Origin: Persicitalea jodogahamensis
GTDB lineage: Bacteria; Bacteroidota; Bacteroidia; Cytophagales; Spirosomataceae
Length of the DNA stretch: 64,000 bases
Reading direction: 5' to 3'
Assembly (NCBI RefSeq): GCF_014651615.1
Contig: NZ_BMXF01000001.1
Coordinates: forward strand, 186,001 to 250,000
Within the stretch, counting starts at the first letter, position 1. The number at the start of each line of letters is the position of its first letter. The position numbers and the translations under genes were made by a program. Positions 36,680 to 45,674 of this stretch are shown piece by piece. Below the pieces are notes generated by a model. It searched no databases. It saw only the letters and a program-made list of their open reading frames with translations, and had not been told where the DNA came from.

Positions 36680-37408
36680 TTACAAAAACAGCTGAGCCAG
36701 CACATAGTCCGCCACCAGAATCGCGATACAGCTGCTGGTGACAGCCTGGGTACTTGACTGCCCCACTTCCAACGCGCCACCCTTGGTAAAGTACCCCTGA
36801 TAAGCCGAAATAGTAGCAATCAGGAAGCCAAAGACCACGGGTTTGACACACATGAAAAATACGTTGAAAGGGACAAAGCCATCCCGGATGCCGTAAACAT
36901 AATCACGTGGTGATATGACGCCCGTAAGTGTGCCCGCTATATAGCCGCCCAGAATACCCAGAAATGCCGCCATAATGACCAGCATGGGGAAGGTGATCAT
37001 TGCCGCCAGTACTTTGGGCAACACCAGGTAAGACGCCGAATTGATGCCCATTACTTCGAGTGCATCCACCTGCTCGGTGATACGCATGGTGCCCAGTTCG
37101 CCGGCAATGTTGGAACCCACTTTTCCGGCCAGTACGATGCAGGTAATGGTAGGGGCAAGTTCCAGAATCACCATGTCGCGCACTACCAGCGAGACGGTGG
37201 AAGTAGGAATAATGGGGCTCACCAGGTTGTAGGCCGTTTGGATGCAGGACACAGCGCCGATGAAGGTGGAGACGATGGCTACGATCAATACCGAACTGGT
37301 GCCGATCCCCACGCACTCTTCCATAAAGCGACGCCAATAGACCTTCATTTTTTCCCGACGCGTGAAGAGCGCTCCCAAAAAAATGAAGTATTTGCCGATG
37401 ATTGCCAT
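36680..37408 (-). CDS. MlaE-family ABC transporter permease
   Basis: A 242-residue inner-membrane permease with about five or six helices. Family hallmarks are the FIGAVSCIQTAYNL segment, the ELAPTITCIVLAGKVGSNIAG loop, the GTMRITEQVDALEVMGIN coupling region that contacts the ATPase, and SYLVLPKVLAAMITFPML. It should pair with the ATPase encoded 88 bases downstream in an Mla-like lipid transporter. The MCE substrate-binding subunit is not next to it in the window. It is divergent from the SDR gene, and a 61-base gap must hold both promoters. Confidence 0.93.
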   Translation of the reverse strand: MAIIGKYFIFLGALFTRREKMKVYWRRFMEECVGIGTSSVLIVAIVSTFIGAVSCIQTAYNLVSPIIPTSTVSLVVRDMVILELAPTITCIVLAGKVGSNIAGELGTMRITEQVDALEVMGINSASYLVLPKVLAAMITFPMLVIMAAFLGILGGYIAGTLTGVISPRDYVYGIRDGFVPFNVFFMCVKPVVFGFLIATISAYQGYFTKGGALEVGQSSTQAVTSSCIAILVADYVLAQLFL

Positions 37409-37469
37409 GTATTGTGATCTTTATCCGATAATTTCGGGAAAATTAGAAAAATTAGACCCAAACAAAAAA

Positions 37470-38180
37470 ATGAACCCGTTAGCTGTCATCACCGGAGGAA
37501 CCAAGGGGATAGGCCGCGCCACCGCCGAGCGTTTTCTGGCCGGGGGCTTTGATGTAGTCACCTGTGCCCGCCAGATGGATGACCTGGAAGAGTTTCGTGA
37601 AAAGGCAGAGGCCCGGTTTCCCAATGTCTCGCTCCTGATCAAGCAAGCAGACCTCTCTCTGCGCAATGAAACTGCCGACTTTGTGGATTACGTCGATTCA
37701 CTGGCCCAGCCTGTGGCAGTGCTGGTCAACAATACGGGGGTTTTCATTCCTGGCCAACTCCATTCAGAACCCGAGGGCATACTCGAACGTTCCATCGAAA
37801 CCAACGTTTACAGCGCCTACCATATCACTCGCGGTCTGTTGCCAAAGATGACGCCCGAGAAGGCCGGTCATATCTTTAATATTTGTTCCACAGCCAGTCT
37901 GATGGCCTATCCCAATGGCGGCTCCTACGCTATTTCCAAGTTCGCGCTCTATGGCATGACCAAGGGCTTTCGGGAAGAGCTGAAGCCTTTCGGCATAAAA
38001 GTCACGGCGGTACTACCCGGACCGACGCTTACCGCGAGTTGGGCGGGTACCGATCTGCCGGAATCGCGCTTCATGCGGGCCGAAGACGTAGCCGAGAGCA
38101 TCTGGTCGGCCTACAACTTATCGCCTGCGGCGGTAATTGAAGAGATTCTGATGCGGCCCGTAGCAGGTGATATTAGCTAA
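37470..38180 (+). CDS. SDR-family NAD(P)-dependent oxidoreductase
   Basis: A 236-residue short-chain dehydrogenase in the cytosol. I chose the ATG at 37470 because MNPLAVITGGTKGIGRA places the TGxxxGxG cofactor motif at residues 8-15, as in the family; the frame is open for 36 codons upstream. Other motifs are VLVNNTG (NNAG variant), Ser in CSTASL and the catalytic pair in YAISKFALYG. PGPTLT follows. The family looks like the FabG/3-ketoacyl-reductase-type SDRs, but the substrate is unknown. It starts 61 bases from the divergent permease gene and is followed 80 bases later by the ROK gene. Confidence 0.92.
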   Translation: MNPLAVITGGTKGIGRATAERFLAGGFDVVTCARQMDDLEEFREKAEARFPNVSLLIKQADLSLRNETADFVDYVDSLAQPVAVLVNNTGVFIPGQLHSEPEGILERSIETNVYSAYHITRGLLPKMTPEKAGHIFNICSTASLMAYPNGGSYAISKFALYGMTKGFREELKPFGIKVTAVLPGPTLTASWAGTDLPESRFMRAEDVAESIWSAYNLSPAAVIEEILMRPVAGDIS

Positions 38181-38260
38181 AATTAGGCGGATTGGCCGAT
38201 TAATTATTAACTTTCCCGCCAGAAACTCCCTATACATTACCTCATACTTTACAGAATTTC

Positions 38261-39169
38261 ATGGATCAGTACCTTGGCATAGACGTAGGCGGCACCAACG
38301 TCAAAATGGGCATTGTGGATGCTACAGATGGCAGAATCTCTAACTTTTATAGCCACGATACCGCCAGCTGGCGCAAATCGGGCCACTTTGTCGAGCGCCT
38401 GGGAGATGCCATCGCCCTGCAGCTGTTAGAGGAGCCGCACGTCAAGCGTACGGGTATTGGCGTGCCGGGTCTCATCACCCGTGACCGTACCACCCTCATC
38501 GAAATTACCGCCATCCCCGAGATCGACGGTATCCGCATCATCCCCGAACTCTCGGCCAGGTTTCCCGGCCATACGTTTTTTCTCGAGAACGACGCCAACG
38601 CGGCTGCTCTGGGAGAATACTATTTTGGGGAGGAAAAACTACCCGAGGATTATATTTTCGTCACCCTCGGCACGGGCATTGGCGGAGCGGCGATTATTGA
38701 TAAGAAGGTGTTCAAAGGCGGGGGCGGCAATGCTATGGAGCCAGGCCATGTCCCTTCGCGCCACGGTAGGGTACTTGAGCGCAACATCGGCAAGGTGGAA
38801 CTGCTGCTAATGGCTACCGAAATGCGCGCCGCCTATAAGGGCGAGACCCATTTGCCCACCGATGGTACTATTTCCACGACGGGCCTGGTGGCTGCCGCTG
38901 CCGAAGGCGACGAACTGGCTTTGCGCATCTTCGATGAAATGGGGGCGATGCTGGGCGATGGTCTGGTAGCGATGATACGTATCCTGGACATCACGACTAT
39001 TCTGATTGGCGGGGGAATTTCGGCTTCCTTCGACTTCATCATGCCCGCCGTCAATCGGCAGCTTGATTACTGGCTTACGCCACACTACCTGAAAAACCTG
39101 AGTGTGAAGCGGGCTACGCTGGCCAACGACGCCGGATTGCTTGGGGCCGCTTCGTTGTGTTTCGAGTAG
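38261..39169 (+). CDS. ROK-family sugar kinase (zinc-motif-less)
   Basis: A 302-residue cytosolic kinase or regulator of the ROK family. The phosphate-binding loop is seen at the start (GIDVGGTNVKMGI). GVPGL and ENDANAAALGEYYFG follow, the latter carrying the catalytic Asp. VTLGTGIGG and the EPGHV motif with the conserved Glu and His are also present. The usual ROK zinc motif CxCGxxGCxE is missing; the equivalent stretch is RHGRVLERNIGKVEL with no Cys. No helix-turn-helix is present, so it is a kinase rather than a repressor. Glucokinase is the simplest guess. Confidence 0.9.
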   Translation: MDQYLGIDVGGTNVKMGIVDATDGRISNFYSHDTASWRKSGHFVERLGDAIALQLLEEPHVKRTGIGVPGLITRDRTTLIEITAIPEIDGIRIIPELSARFPGHTFFLENDANAAALGEYYFGEEKLPEDYIFVTLGTGIGGAAIIDKKVFKGGGGNAMEPGHVPSRHGRVLERNIGKVELLLMATEMRAAYKGETHLPTDGTISTTGLVAAAAEGDELALRIFDEMGAMLGDGLVAMIRILDITTILIGGGISASFDFIMPAVNRQLDYWLTPHYLKNLSVKRATLANDAGLLGAASLCFE

Positions 39170-39251
39170 GGCGATCGGCTGTTAGCTTGTGGCTTGAGTA
39201 CTTTTGGCGATACAGGAAAACCGGTAGACTACTGCTGCCCGCCGACGGCTC

Positions 39252-40268
39252 TTAGACAAAATTCACCTCGGGCGTCAACCGGATGCCAAACTTATCTTCC
39301 ACTGAGGCCTGCACCCCTGCTGCCAGTTCTTTGATCTGTTGCCCCGTGCCTCCGCCGTGATGCACCAGCACCAGCGCCTGACGGTCATGTACGCCCACTG
39401 CGCCCGTGCGGTGGCCTTTCCAGCCCGCCTGCTCGATGAGCCAGCCTGCCGGAACTTTCACCATGGCCTTGCCGACGGGGTAGCCCGGCAGGGTAGGGAA
39501 GTCGGTTTTCAGTGATTCAAACTGCGCTTTCGGTATTTCCGGATTCTTGAAAAAGCTACCCGCGTTGCCGATCTGGGCAGGGTCAGGTAGTTTGCTTTGG
39601 CGGATTTTGACCACGGCTTCGCTGATTGCGCGTACCGAGAGTTCGGAGACGTCCATCTCTTCCAGCGTTTTTTGAATATCGCCGTAAGAAACGTTGTAAA
39701 CGGGCTTTTTCTGCAGGCGGAAGGTGACCGAAGTAATGATGTACTGGTTCTTTAAAGTCGTCTTGAATACGCTTTCGCGATAGCCAAAGGCGCAAGTTTC
39801 CGCATCGAACGTCTGTAAAATACCGGTGGTAGTTTCGACGGCTTTCAGTTCTTCAAAAATATCCTTGATTTCCACGCCATAGGCACCAATATTCTGCATC
39901 GGGGCCGCGCCTACCGTACCGGGGATCAGCGACAGATTCTCCACGCCACCATAGCCTTGCTCCACGCAGTGCTGCACGAAGCCGTGCCAGTTTTCACCCG
40001 CGCCTACGCGCAGCATTACCTGATCGTCATCTTCGTGAACTATTTCTATTCCCTTGATTTCGATACGAATAACCAGCGCGTCCACATCACGGGTCAGCAG
40101 CACATTGCTACCGCCTCCCAGGATCCATTTGGGAGTGGCCGCCCAGCGCGGGTCAATCAGGAGTTGCTGAAGTTGCCCGACTGAGGTAATTGCGACGAAA
40201 TACCGGGCTTTGGCCTCGAATCCGAAGGTATTGTAAGGCCGAAGTGATACGTTTTCTTTTATTTCCAT
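39252..40268 (-). CDS. murB: UDP-N-acetylmuramate dehydrogenase
   Basis: A 338-residue cytosolic flavoenzyme that reduces UDP-N-acetylenolpyruvoylglucosamine in peptidoglycan synthesis. I chose the ATG at 40268 (MEIKENVSLRPYNTFGFEAK), which gives the family's usual NxSLxxxNTFG start. FAD-binding motifs are ILGGGSNVLLT and GTVGAAPMQNIGAYGVEI. The catalytic region shows GYRESVFK with the proton-donating Ser, NAGSFFKNPE and AGWLIEQAGWKG. Length and the insertion in the middle fit a type I, Escherichia-like MurB. It is divergent from the SPOR lipoprotein gene and convergent with the ROK gene. Confidence 0.95.
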   Translation of the reverse strand: MEIKENVSLRPYNTFGFEAKARYFVAITSVGQLQQLLIDPRWAATPKWILGGGSNVLLTRDVDALVIRIEIKGIEIVHEDDDQVMLRVGAGENWHGFVQHCVEQGYGGVENLSLIPGTVGAAPMQNIGAYGVEIKDIFEELKAVETTTGILQTFDAETCAFGYRESVFKTTLKNQYIITSVTFRLQKKPVYNVSYGDIQKTLEEMDVSELSVRAISEAVVKIRQSKLPDPAQIGNAGSFFKNPEIPKAQFESLKTDFPTLPGYPVGKAMVKVPAGWLIEQAGWKGHRTGAVGVHDRQALVLVHHGGGTGQQIKELAAGVQASVEDKFGIRLTPEVNFV

Positions 40269-40377
40269 GAAGATTTTTTCAAAAAACAAAGGTAGATAAT
40301 AGTGGCGCAAGAGCGCGAACTCGCTAGTTTTATTCGTTTTTGCTTATGTTTGTGCGTTATTTCTGAATGATCTACCG

Positions 40378-40959
40378 ATGATTTTCAAAAAGATAATCCT
40401 GCTGCTTCTGATGGCCGCCGGAATGTGGGGAACGACGAGCTGTGCCAAGAAATCCGTCGGTACTTCGGCAAAAGACCGCTATGAGGATAACCTGGAAAGC
40501 GTGCGACCCCGGTATACCTATGTGGAACCGGTGATTGAAGCCGCAGAGCCCCCCAAAGAAAAGAAAAAAGAACCCGTAAAGTACCGGCCTGCCAAAACCG
40601 AAGAGCCGCTTTACGTCACTAAGCGCGTTGAGGCTGTGCTGGACACCATGGCCCGGCAGAACAGAGCTATCCGCTATATCAATGGATATCGGGTGCAACT
40701 CTATGTGGGCAATACCCGCCAGGAGGCCGATGCGGCCAAATCTTACGTTTATCAGATTTTTCCCGAACTATACCCTTACGTCAGCTATTCGTCGCCCACG
40801 TATCGGGTGAAGGCCGGAGACTTTATGTACCGTGCTGATGCTGATGATTACCTGGAACAAATCCGCCAGCAATATCCGGCAGCAGTTGTTCTGCCCGATC
40901 GGGTGGAAATCAAGAAAGGATTGCAAATCAGAGCATCCGACGACGTCCCCAAATATTGA
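40378..40959 (+). CDS. SPOR-domain lipoprotein
   Basis: A 193-residue lipoprotein. The signal ends with lipobox TTSC and Cys22. A charged, Pro/Lys/Glu-rich linker (about residues 50-80) leads to a helix and then a SPOR-like domain (about 107-185). The domain reads GYRVQLYVGNTRQEADAAKS, then a YRVKAGDF turn and ADDYLEQIRQQYP. SPOR domains bind denuded glycan strands of peptidoglycan, so the protein may link the outer membrane to the wall or act at the division site. It is 18 bases upstream of gmd, in the same direction. Confidence 0.8.
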   Translation: MIFKKIILLLLMAAGMWGTTSCAKKSVGTSAKDRYEDNLESVRPRYTYVEPVIEAAEPPKEKKKEPVKYRPAKTEEPLYVTKRVEAVLDTMARQNRAIRYINGYRVQLYVGNTRQEADAAKSYVYQIFPELYPYVSYSSPTYRVKAGDFMYRADADDYLEQIRQQYPAAVVLPDRVEIKKGLQIRASDDVPKY

Positions 40960-40977
40960 TTCTTAAAACAGAATATC

Positions 40978-42090
40978 ATGAAAAAAGCACTCATTACTGG
41001 AATTACCGGGCAAGACGGCGCCTACCTGGCCGAAATGCTCCTCGAAAAGGGTTATGAAGTCCACGGTATCAAGCGTCGGACGTCACTGTTCAATACCCAG
41101 CGGATCGACCATATTTACGAAGATCCCCACGAGAAAAACGTCCGTTTTCATCTCCACTACGGTGATCTGAGCGATTCGACGAATATCATTCGCATCATTC
41201 AGGACGTGCAGCCTGACGAAATATACAACCTCGGGGCGATGTCGCACGTGCAGGTAAGTTTCGATGAGCCGGAATACACGGCTAACGTGGACGGTATTGG
41301 CACGCTGCGTATTCTGGAAGCGGTGCGACTGCTGGGCCTGACCGAGAAAACGAAGATTTACCAGGCATCCACCTCCGAACTTTATGGTTTGGTACAGGAA
41401 GTGCCACAGTCTGAGACTACCCCCTTTTACCCGCGCTCGCCCTACGCAGTAGCCAAGCTGTATGCTTACTGGATCACAGTCAATTACCGCGAAGCCTATG
41501 GCATGTTCGCCGTGAATGGCATTCTGTTCAACCACGAGTCGCCATTGCGCGGCGAAACTTTCGTGACGCGCAAAATTACCCGTGCCACTGCCCGCATCGC
41601 GCTGGGCCTGCAGGATAAGGTTTATTTGGGAAATCTTGACGCGCAACGCGACTGGGGGCACGCCAAGGACTACGTGGAAGCCATGTGGCTGATCCTGCAA
41701 CAGGAAAAACCCGAAGATTTTGTGATCGCGACGGGCGAAACTACCCGCATTCGGGACTTCGTGCGCATGTCATTCGCCGAAGCAGGCATAGAACTGGAAT
41801 TCAAAGGTGAAGGCGTGGAAGAAAAAGGTTTCGTAGTCAAATGCAACGACCCCGACTACCAGCTGCCCGTGGGCAAAGAGGTAGTAGCCATCGACGAGCG
41901 CTATTTCCGCCCCACTGAGGTGGAACTACTCATCGGTGACCCAACCAAATCGAAGACCAAGCTAGGTTGGGAACCCAAATATGATCTCAAAGCGCTGGTA
42001 AATGATATGGTAGCCGCTGATCTTAATCTCTTTAAGAAAGATCAACTACTGGAAAGCAGCGGGCACCGGGTGTTGAATTACTTTGAGTAG
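40978..42090 (+). CDS. gmd: GDP-mannose 4,6-dehydratase
   Basis: A 370-residue cytosolic extended SDR that converts GDP-mannose to GDP-4-keto-6-deoxymannose, the first step to GDP-fucose and GDP-rhamnose-type sugars. The NADP site is [19 protein letters not shown], followed by the family-specific [16 protein letters not shown]. The active site has STSELYG and [10 protein letters not shown] (YxxxK). [19 protein letters not shown] and [16 protein letters not shown] are characteristic of GMDs. A GDP-fucose synthase partner is not adjacent. The gene ends 8 bases before a perfect 25-bp inverted repeat. Confidence 0.97.
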   Translation: MKKALITGITGQDGAYLAEMLLEKGYEVHGIKRRTSLFNTQRIDHIYEDPHEKNVRFHLHYGDLSDSTNIIRIIQDVQPDEIYNLGAMSHVQVSFDEPEYTANVDGIGTLRILEAVRLLGLTEKTKIYQASTSELYGLVQEVPQSETTPFYPRSPYAVAKLYAYWITVNYREAYGMFAVNGILFNHESPLRGETFVTRKITRATARIALGLQDKVYLGNLDAQRDWGHAKDYVEAMWLILQQEKPEDFVIATGETTRIRDFVRMSFAEAGIELEFKGEGVEEKGFVVKCNDPDYQLPVGKEVVAIDERYFRPTEVELLIGDPTKSKTKLGWEPKYDLKALVNDMVAADLNLFKKDQLLESSGHRVLNYFE

Positions 42091-42097
42091 AGCTATT

Positions 42098-42163
42098 AAG
42101 CGACAAAGCCACGGAGATCACGCAGCAGTGTATTGCTACGTGATCTCCGTGGCTTTGTCGCTT
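42098..42163. terminator. Perfect 25-bp inverted repeat between convergent gmd and yqgE-like genes
   Basis: Arms at 42098-42122 and 42139-42163 match over all 25 bases (first arm AAGCGACAAAGCCACGGAGA onward), with a 16-base loop that itself holds AGCA/TGCT. It would work as a bidirectional terminator, although its length is more like a mobile REP element. The right arm abuts the yqgE-like stop codon. Confidence 0.85.
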
Positions 42164-42723
42164 TAATTTAACGACGGATCTACCGGATAGTGTGCAATGG
42201 ACCGGTACTTGCCTCCCATGTCTTTGAGTACCTCTCGCCAAAAGCCTTTGGTGGGAGTGGAGAATATAAACTCCGATTTGCCGGGTGTCACATACCAGGC
42301 TTTTTGCGCAAGTTCGTCTTCGAGTTGCCCGCCGCCCCAGCCGGAGTAGCCCACAAAAAAGCGCACGTCCTCGTGAGTCAGCTGACTTAGGTTGAGCATT
42401 GTTTTCACGCTTTCGAAGTCGCCACCCCAATACACCCCCTCCGCTATTTTGCCGCCGCCTTCGATCAGGTCGGGGCGCCGATGGACAAAATGCAGCGTGT
42501 TTTTCTCAACCGGACCGCCCAGGTACAGCGGTATGTCCTGATAAATGGTTTCTTCCAACACGTCGCCAAGCATTACGTCGGTAGTTTGATTGAGGACAAA
42601 GCCAAAAGAGCCGTGCGCATTGTGATCACATAGCAGAACGACGCTGCGGTCGAAATTGGGATCGCCCAGAAACGGCTCGGCGACCAACATGCTGCCTTTT
42701 GTGGCATTCGTGGTAGTTGGCAT
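42163..42723 (-). CDS. YqgE/AlgH family protein (UPF0301)
   Basis: A 186-residue conserved cytosolic protein of unknown exact function. The family start is clear: KGSMLVAEPFLGDPNFDRSV, then LLCDHNAHGSFGFVLN. GGPVEKNTLHFVHRRPD and YSGWGGGQLEDEL follow, the last being the family's most conserved stretch. AlgH in Pseudomonas has been tied to alginate regulation, but no mechanism is established. Length fits. It converges on gmd across a perfect inverted repeat. Confidence 0.94.
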   Translation of the reverse strand: MPTTTNATKGSMLVAEPFLGDPNFDRSVVLLCDHNAHGSFGFVLNQTTDVMLGDVLEETIYQDIPLYLGGPVEKNTLHFVHRRPDLIEGGGKIAEGVYWGGDFESVKTMLNLSQLTHEDVRFFVGYSGWGGGQLEDELAQKAWYVTPGKSEFIFSTPTKGFWREVLKDMGGKYRSIAHYPVDPSLN

Positions 42724-42879
42724 ATCGTGGAGAGTGATTGGTTTTCGTAGGTAAGATAGGTTGAATTTTCAAAAATTGAAATTCCCTATTCCTTTTTTTC
42801 ACGAAAAAAAGAGCCTAAAATTGTCCCGCCGCTCACTCACAATCCGTAAATAGTCCGCCCAAGCGGGCAATGAAATCTC

Positions 42880-44223
42880 ATGCGTGAACGATTTTGGTGG
42901 TCGGTGGATAAGCTCGTGGATGGCGCAGCCTGGTTGCGGCGTAAAGTTATCAATCAGGAAATCCGCACGATCACTTTACAGGCCGTTCCATTCTGGATCG
43001 CATCGTTACTCACGGGTGTTGTCGCGGTAGCTTACGAGAAGTTGTTCTCAGCTTTTGAGCGCGCAGGGCAACTGCTGGTGGAGGACGCTCCCTGGGCTAT
43101 TTTTGTGACGGCTCCCACTTTCTTCCTGCTATCGTGGTGGCTTGTCGATCGTTACGCGCCGGCGGCGCGGGGCAGTGGTATTCCGCAACTTATGGCGTCC
43201 ATCGAGCTGGCCAACCCACGGCAGGATAAGCGGGTGGATAGGATATTGGGCCTTCGTATCGCCTTAGTAAAAATCGTGAGCAGCCTGAGTTTGCTGTTAG
43301 GTCAGGGGGCTATTGGCCGCGAGGGACCGACGCTGCAAATATCGGCATCTATTTTCCGCTTCGTCAACCGTCTCCTGCCCGACTACTGGCCTAAGGTTTC
43401 CAAGCGCATTATGCTTGTAACGGGTGGGGCCTCGGGGTTGGCGGCAGCCTTCAACACGCCACTGGGCGGAATTGTGTTCGTGGTGGAGGAATTGACCAAA
43501 ACCCACATCACCTATTTCCGCACGGCAGTGTTTGCTTCGGTCATCATCGCGGGTATGACTGCTCAGGCGTTGCTGGGACCTTATCTATATTTGGGCTATC
43601 CCAAAATTTCGCCCGTAGGAATTTCCTTTGTTGGGGTAGTGTTGCTGGCGGGAGCCTTGGCGGGCTGGGCCGGCGCCATGATGACCCGGGTATTGCTGGC
43701 CGTCGCAGATTGGAAAGGCCGTTTCGTTCAAAGTCGACAGCAACAAATTCTGTTCGTGGCGGGCGTCGGGCTCCTGTTTGCCACTATGATTTATCTGGCG
43801 GGCCCCGAGGCAGGTGGCAGCGGGAAAGACATGATGAATCACCTCCTTTTTTCCGATCAGAAAAGTACCGAATGGTATGACTTTCCGACCCGGTTCCTTG
43901 GACCGATCCTGAGCTACCACAGTGGAGGCGCGGGAGGGATTTTTGCCACGTCGCTTAGTGCAGGAGCTACGCTTGGGGCTGGTCTGGCGGCGCTGCTGGG
44001 GCTGGCTGCCATCAACTACAACCTGGTGATTCTGGTAAGCATGGTAGGGTTCCTGACGGGCGTGACACGCTCTCCGTTTACATCAGCCATTTTGGTGCTG
44101 GAGATGACTGACCGCCACGGGGCCATTTTTTATCTGTTGCTGGCTGCTATGGTTGCCAATCTGGCCGGGTACCTCGTCGACAAAAAATCTTTTTACGAAC
44201 GGGCCAAGGAAGCATTCTTGTAG
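42880..44223 (+). CDS. ClC-family chloride channel/exchanger
   Basis: A 447-residue inner-membrane ClC protein with no C-terminal CBS domains. Chloride-site motifs are GSGIPQ, GREGPTLQ with the external gating Glu, and GGIFATSLSAGA, where the usual Pro after GIFA is Thr. The GGIVFVVEELTK segment keeps the Glu pair whose second residue is the internal proton glutamate in known H+/Cl- exchangers, so a coupled antiporter is more likely than a channel. A 150-base gap separates it from the divergent yqgE-like gene. The role may be acid tolerance or anion balance. Confidence 0.93.
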   Translation: MRERFWWSVDKLVDGAAWLRRKVINQEIRTITLQAVPFWIASLLTGVVAVAYEKLFSAFERAGQLLVEDAPWAIFVTAPTFFLLSWWLVDRYAPAARGSGIPQLMASIELANPRQDKRVDRILGLRIALVKIVSSLSLLLGQGAIGREGPTLQISASIFRFVNRLLPDYWPKVSKRIMLVTGGASGLAAAFNTPLGGIVFVVEELTKTHITYFRTAVFASVIIAGMTAQALLGPYLYLGYPKISPVGISFVGVVLLAGALAGWAGAMMTRVLLAVADWKGRFVQSRQQQILFVAGVGLLFATMIYLAGPEAGGSGKDMMNHLLFSDQKSTEWYDFPTRFLGPILSYHSGGAGGIFATSLSAGATLGAGLAALLGLAAINYNLVILVSMVGFLTGVTRSPFTSAILVLEMTDRHGAIFYLLLAAMVANLAGYLVDKKSFYERAKEAFL

Positions 44224-44357
44224 CTGGGTTTTGTTCTAATCGGCGCTATTCTCATCATGTCGATTGTCCTTACCGCCATTCCTTTTTATATTTGAGAAAA
44301 AGTGGCGCGTCAGAATTTTCTGATTTGCCGTTATCATAGTAATCCATCTCGATTCTT

Positions 44358-45032
44358 ATGATCTTCGAAAACCGGGTAAACGATCTTCTGGAAGCCCCCG
44401 ATGCCCTGCTTGTCATTGAGCGGGCGCAGGCAATCCTGGCCGATGAATCCAACCGCCGCCTGGCATTCCGCGAATGGCTGACGGATGATGTGAAGGCTGA
44501 GTTCATCAACGGTGAGGTAATCATGCACTCACCCGTCAAGCGGCGACATCTGGATGCGACCAAGTATTTGGAAAATCTGCTACTAAACCACGTGATGCGC
44601 CACGACTTGGGCGTTGTCGATTCTGAAAAAGCCCTCGTGGGCCTGACACGGAACGACTATGAGCCGGACATTTGCTATTGGAATGCCAAGACGGCCGCTG
44701 CTTTCAGCGACGACCAAACGGAGCATCCCGCCCCCGACTTAATCGTAGAGGTATTTTCCAAAAGCACAACGGGCCGCGACCGGGGAGTGAAGTTCGAAGA
44801 TTATGCTGCCCACGGCGTGCTCGAATACTGGATCATCGACCCGGTACGCAAGGCGGTGGAACAGTACACGCTGGATGAGGGGACGATGGCCTTTGCCAAA
44901 GCCGCTGTGCTGTACGACGACGCTAACGACATGCTGAGCGCCGAAGTTGTGGAAGGCTTTACGATTCCGGTGCGCGCTATTTTTGATAAAAAAGCCAATA
45001 TGGACGCGCTGCAAGAACTTATGGCTAGATGA
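44358..45032 (+). CDS. Uma2-family (DUF820) putative endonuclease
   Basis: A 224-residue protein of the PD-(D/E)xK nuclease-like Uma2 family. The recognised core is FINGEVIMHSPVKRRH, YEPDICYW with the first acidic residue, PDLIVEVFSKST with the second, and the KFEDYAAHGVLEYWIIDP strand-helix. The family is widespread, often in many copies, with unknown biological role. It overlaps the DUF4159 gene by 4 bases (ATGA), so the two are translationally coupled. Confidence 0.88.
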   Translation: MIFENRVNDLLEAPDALLVIERAQAILADESNRRLAFREWLTDDVKAEFINGEVIMHSPVKRRHLDATKYLENLLLNHVMRHDLGVVDSEKALVGLTRNDYEPDICYWNAKTAAAFSDDQTEHPAPDLIVEVFSKSTTGRDRGVKFEDYAAHGVLEYWIIDPVRKAVEQYTLDEGTMAFAKAAVLYDDANDMLSAEVVEGFTIPVRAIFDKKANMDALQELMAR

Positions 45033-45646
45033 AGCCTTTCACTTTCACCCGCCTTCAATACACTTCCGGTGATTGGGACACCGATCAGCGGATGCCCTCC
45101 AATATCCTGCATTCGCTGGTGGAGTACACCACGCTGCCTGTGGAAGAGAAAGAGAAGGTAGTGAAGCTTGGTAGTCCTGAAATCTTCAAGAGTCCGTTCT
45201 GCTATCTGAGCGGCCACAAGTTGGTGGAGTTTTCGGCGGCGGAGCGAGCATCGTTCAAGCAGTATGTGTCCAACGGCGGCTTCGTGTTCGTGGACGATTG
45301 CAACCACGATATTGACGGGCTGTTCGCCAAGTCGTTCGAGCAGGAAATGGACCGTACTTTCGGCCCGAAGGCTTTGCAGAAAATCCCAAACGATCACCCG
45401 ATTTACTCCAATTTTTTTCAGTTCAAAGACGGCCCCCCCACTACTTCCTTTGAATTGAACGGTTGGGGTGACGACCTAGTGCACGACTACCTTAAGGCGG
45501 TGACCGTCAATGGGCGCATCGGGATACTTTACAGCAATAAGGATTACGGCTGCGAATGGGACTACGATTTTCGGAACAAACGCTTTCTGGCTGAGGACAA
45601 TACCAAATTTGGAGTAAATATCATCATGTACGCCTTGACGGCTTAA
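45029..45646 (+). CDS. DUF4159 domain-containing protein
   Basis: A 205-residue protein matching DUF4159. It has FTRLQYTSGDWDTDQRMPSN, FCYLSGHKLVEFSAAE, GGFVFVDDCNHDIDGLFAKS and YSNKDYGCEWDYDF. The family has a ThuA/glutamine-amidotransferase-like fold and its function is unknown. This copy is the short form without a signal peptide and looks cytosolic. It overlaps the Uma2 gene by 4 bases and is followed by a DinB-like gene 28 bases later. An association with that pair is likely but unexplained. Confidence 0.88.
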   Translation: MKPFTFTRLQYTSGDWDTDQRMPSNILHSLVEYTTLPVEEKEKVVKLGSPEIFKSPFCYLSGHKLVEFSAAERASFKQYVSNGGFVFVDDCNHDIDGLFAKSFEQEMDRTFGPKALQKIPNDHPIYSNFFQFKDGPPTTSFELNGWGDDLVHDYLKAVTVNGRIGILYSNKDYGCEWDYDFRNKRFLAEDNTKFGVNIIMYALTA

Positions 45647-45674
45647 TGTACTCTTAATAAACCTTATCAAAAGA

